A stretch of 7,856 nt of DNA from an uncultured Clostridia bacterium (lineage in GTDB: Bacteria; Bacillota; Clostridia; HGM11327), in contig CAJLXE010000065.1 of assembly GCA_905210525.1 (NCBI GenBank), positions 1-7,856 of the forward strand, read 5' to 3'. Positions 6,442 through 7,856 of the stretch are shown here, in pieces. The position numbers and the translations under genes are program-made. Numbering within the stretch: the stretch's first letter is position 1; each line of letters begins with the position of its first letter. The notes under the pieces were generated by a model, which ran no database searches, was not told where the DNA came from, and saw nothing but the letters and a program-made list of their open reading frames with translations.

Positions 6442-6881
6442 GTATATATTTTTATAAATTGATTTTTTGTCTTTGAAGTAGTATATTTTGTCATGCTGCC
6501 TATTTTGCGGAGCACTCTGCAAGGATTGCCCACTGCAACCGTATTGGCGGGAATATCTTTTGTGACAACGCTTCCAGCGCCTATAACGCAGTTGTCGCCT
6601 ATGAATATATTGTCGTCGTCAACGAGCGTAAGGTTGAAGTTTGCATATACGTTGTTTCCCATAAAAACGTGTTTCCCGCCCCGGTTTGCATGAAATGGGG
6701 GCTCTGAGTAACAGCCCGTACCGATTTTACCGAACATCTGTTTCAGGAGAGCTTGCCTTTTTTCGGGCTCGCTCGGACGCGTCATGTTGTAATCGTAAAG
6801 CATTTCAAGACATTGTGCCTGCAAATGCGCTATTTCTTCATTCCAAGGGTTGAACAGCTCGCCGTTCAGCATTCTTTGCAT
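6399..6881 (-). pseudogene. Decayed maltose/galactoside O-acetyltransferase (Maa/LacA family)
   Basis: The intact family transfers acetyl from acetyl-CoA to sugars using a left-handed beta-helix of hexapeptide repeats. Here the Mac-type N-terminus is good (MLNGELFNPWNEE, then TRPSEPEKRQALLKQMFG, CYSEPPFHANRGGKHVFMGNNVYANFNLTLVDD). Then IFIGDN runs straight into CVIGAGSVVTKDIPANTVAVGNPCRV, which belongs one repeat block later. Against E. coli Maa from memory, about 54 residues are missing in frame, including the segment with catalytic His (TATHP). After RKIG the frame is wrong: shifting at about 6495 yields HDKIYYFKDKK, and adding one A to the A6 run (6463-6468) yields KKINL and a stop at 6452-6454. 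The last 27 or so residues of the present frame are therefore artefact. The ATG has no Shine-Dalgarno sequence. It lies 40 nt after the TPR gene and was probably the last gene of that operon. It should be inactive. Confidence 0.88.
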
Positions 6882-6921
6882 TTCTTTGTTTTTTGATTTC
6901 GTTTGTGTTATATACTTTAAG

Positions 6922-7635
6922 TTATATTATGTGTTCCTTGAGTATTTTTTCGGCGAGCTCATATTTTTCGTTTATTTGTTCGCGTGTAACTGTGGTCAAT
7001 GCGCTGAACGGAGCATCCTTGGCGTCATCGAGCAGATCATATGCTTTTTTTATATTGTCTTCTGCCATGTATATTTCCGCAAGAAAGTAGCACGAATCAA
7101 CCATGTTGTATTTTATATTCACGGCTTGGGTGAAATATTTTTTTGCATTTTCGGTATCACCCATAAGATAATATGTTTGTCCGAGATTATCGCAAAGAGA
7201 GGCGTCTTTATCGTCGTATTCGTAGCCTTCGAGATTGATTTTCAGTGCTTCCTCAAGCTTTCCGGCGCGCATAAGCAGATAGCCGTACAGCATATATATT
7301 GTGCTTGATTTATGCTCCTCATAAAGCGCACGCGCGTCTTCGAGAATGCTGTCATCCTGCTGTCCGAGCTTATATCGGCAGGTGATTATGCTTGCCTTTA
7401 TTGTGGGCATAAAGCCGGAATTTTCCGGAGTGTTCTGCACTGCACGTGTATATACCTCAAGGCATTTTTGATAATTTTTCTGTTGCATGAGCAATGCTCC
7501 GTATGCGGTGAGATAAGCGGGTTTTGTGAGCCCGTGTTCATATGCCCACGAAAGATTCTTTTCGGCGGCGGCTTTGTTTCCTTTTGCCATTTCGCAGTAT
7601 CCGCGCAGTCCCTTATAGTTGGTTCTGAATCCCAT
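6922..7635 (-). CDS. Tetratricopeptide repeat (TPR) protein, 237 aa
   Basis: An all-helical protein made almost wholly of TPR-like units, which serve as protein-binding scaffolds. Approximate units lie at 5-36, 39-72, 76-108, 111-144 (YGYLLMRAGKLEEALKINLEG), 145-177 (LCDNLGQTYYLMGDTENAKKYFTQA, the best match) and 179-211 (CYFLAEIYMAEDNIKKAYDLL), then a short C-terminal helix. There is no signal peptide, membrane helix or catalytic motif, so it is probably cytoplasmic. The ATG is preceded by AAGGAA (7645-7650) nine bases upstream. It begins 32 nt after the stop of the gene to its right and is followed 40 nt later by the acetyltransferase pseudogene, with no terminator in between, so the three look co-transcribed. 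Its partner and role are unknown. Confidence 0.87.
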   Translation of the reverse strand: MGFRTNYKGLRGYCEMAKGNKAAAEKNLSWAYEHGLTKPAYLTAYGALLMQQKNYQKCLEVYTRAVQNTPENSGFMPTIKASIITCRYKLGQQDDSILEDARALYEEHKSSTIYMLYGYLLMRAGKLEEALKINLEGYEYDDKDASLCDNLGQTYYLMGDTENAKKYFTQAVNIKYNMVDSCYFLAEIYMAEDNIKKAYDLLDDAKDAPFSALTTVTREQINEKYELAEKILKEHII

Positions 7636-7667
7636 TTGGTTGATTTCCTTCCGTTATCTGAAATATT

Positions 7668-7856
7668 TTATGTATCTTTTTTGATTTTTCCGAGTTTATC
7701 CGTAAGACGTCCGATTCTTATGTTTATTTCGGCAGTCATGTCTTTGTTTTGCGTTTTATATATGAGCAGTTTTGCTTTATTTGCACAGTGCAGAGCTTTT
7801 TCGGCATCATTTGCGATGTGTTCGTAATATTTTGCAAGCTCAATCAGCGGAAATAC
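7668..7856 (-). CDS. C-terminal 62 residues of a protein resembling YprB-like RNase H-fold proteins, 5' partial
   Basis: The minus-strand frame is open from the window edge to TAA at 7668-7670. The visible product begins VFPLIELAKYYEHIANDAEKAL and ends RLTDKLGKIKKDT: helical, Lys-rich, like one TPR hairpin plus a tail. The LAKYYEH motif followed by a basic end resembles, from memory, the C-terminus of clostridial RNase H-like (YprB-type) proteins, where such a helical segment follows the nuclease domain. No nuclease domain is in this window, so the assignment is tentative; any TPR protein could look similar. The TPR gene follows after 32 nt and is likely co-transcribed. It is too short to stand out as an ORF because it has no start codon inside the window. 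Confidence 0.72.
   Translation of the reverse strand, partial: VFPLIELAKYYEHIANDAEKALHCANKAKLLIYKTQNKDMTAEINIRIGRLTDKLGKIKKDT

Noticed and set aside
7312..7827. 171-codon plus-strand frame opposite the TPR gene
   Set aside because: It is Cys/Phe-rich as expected of the complement of a coding frame and crosses two minus-strand genes with good signals.
1..7856. CRISPR array, mobile element or phage genes
   Set aside because: There are no regularly spaced repeats, and no transposase, integrase or phage structural motifs in any frame.

Overview
The window looks like a stretch of chromosome from a low-to-moderate GC Gram-positive bacterium of the class Clostridia. The signs are an RNase J close to Bacillus RNase J1, AGGAG-type ribosome binding sites, SigA-like promoters (TTGACA/TATAAT), a TTG start, intrinsic terminators and a Firmicute-style lipoprotein. 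The genus cannot be read from the sequence. No transposase, integrase, CRISPR array, rRNA or tRNA is visible.

Layout. The left edge (1-1740, + strand) holds the 3' nine-tenths or so of an ABC exporter half-transporter (membrane domain fused to ATPase). It ends at a strong terminator (1773-1819) that lies between it and the convergent genes. Everything from 1847 to 7856 is on the minus strand. Reading with transcription (right to left): the last 62 codons of a gene resembling the C-terminus of YprB-like RNase H-fold proteins (7668-7856); a TPR protein (6922-7635) 32 nt behind it; a decayed maltose/galactoside O-acetyltransferase (6399-6881) 40 nt further on, closed by a terminator (6392-6441); RNase J (4498-6225) with its own promoter and a TTG start; a 277-nt non-coding region full of inverted repeats; a secreted lipoprotein with a clan GH-A (GH39-like) glycoside hydrolase domain (2529-4220); and an unrecognised 190-residue protein (1847-2419) with a perfect consensus promoter.

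How they work together. The first three minus-strand genes are spaced like one operon, with the acetyltransferase pseudogene as its decayed last member. RNase J is an independent housekeeping unit for mRNA turnover. The glycosidase lipoprotein suggests use or remodelling of polysaccharide at the cell surface, but no sugar transporter or regulator accompanies it here.

The most notable observation is the acetyltransferase. It has lost about 54 central residues, including the catalytic histidine, in frame, with the junction at a sequence motif (IGDN) that normally occurs twice. It then carries two separate -1 frameshifts near its 3' end. Restoring both frames gives the family-like tail HDKIYYFKDKKINL and a stop just before the terminator. 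I found no convincing new multi-gene system. The other leads are a possible upstream ORF overlapping the RNase J start and the dyad-rich leader of the glycosidase gene.
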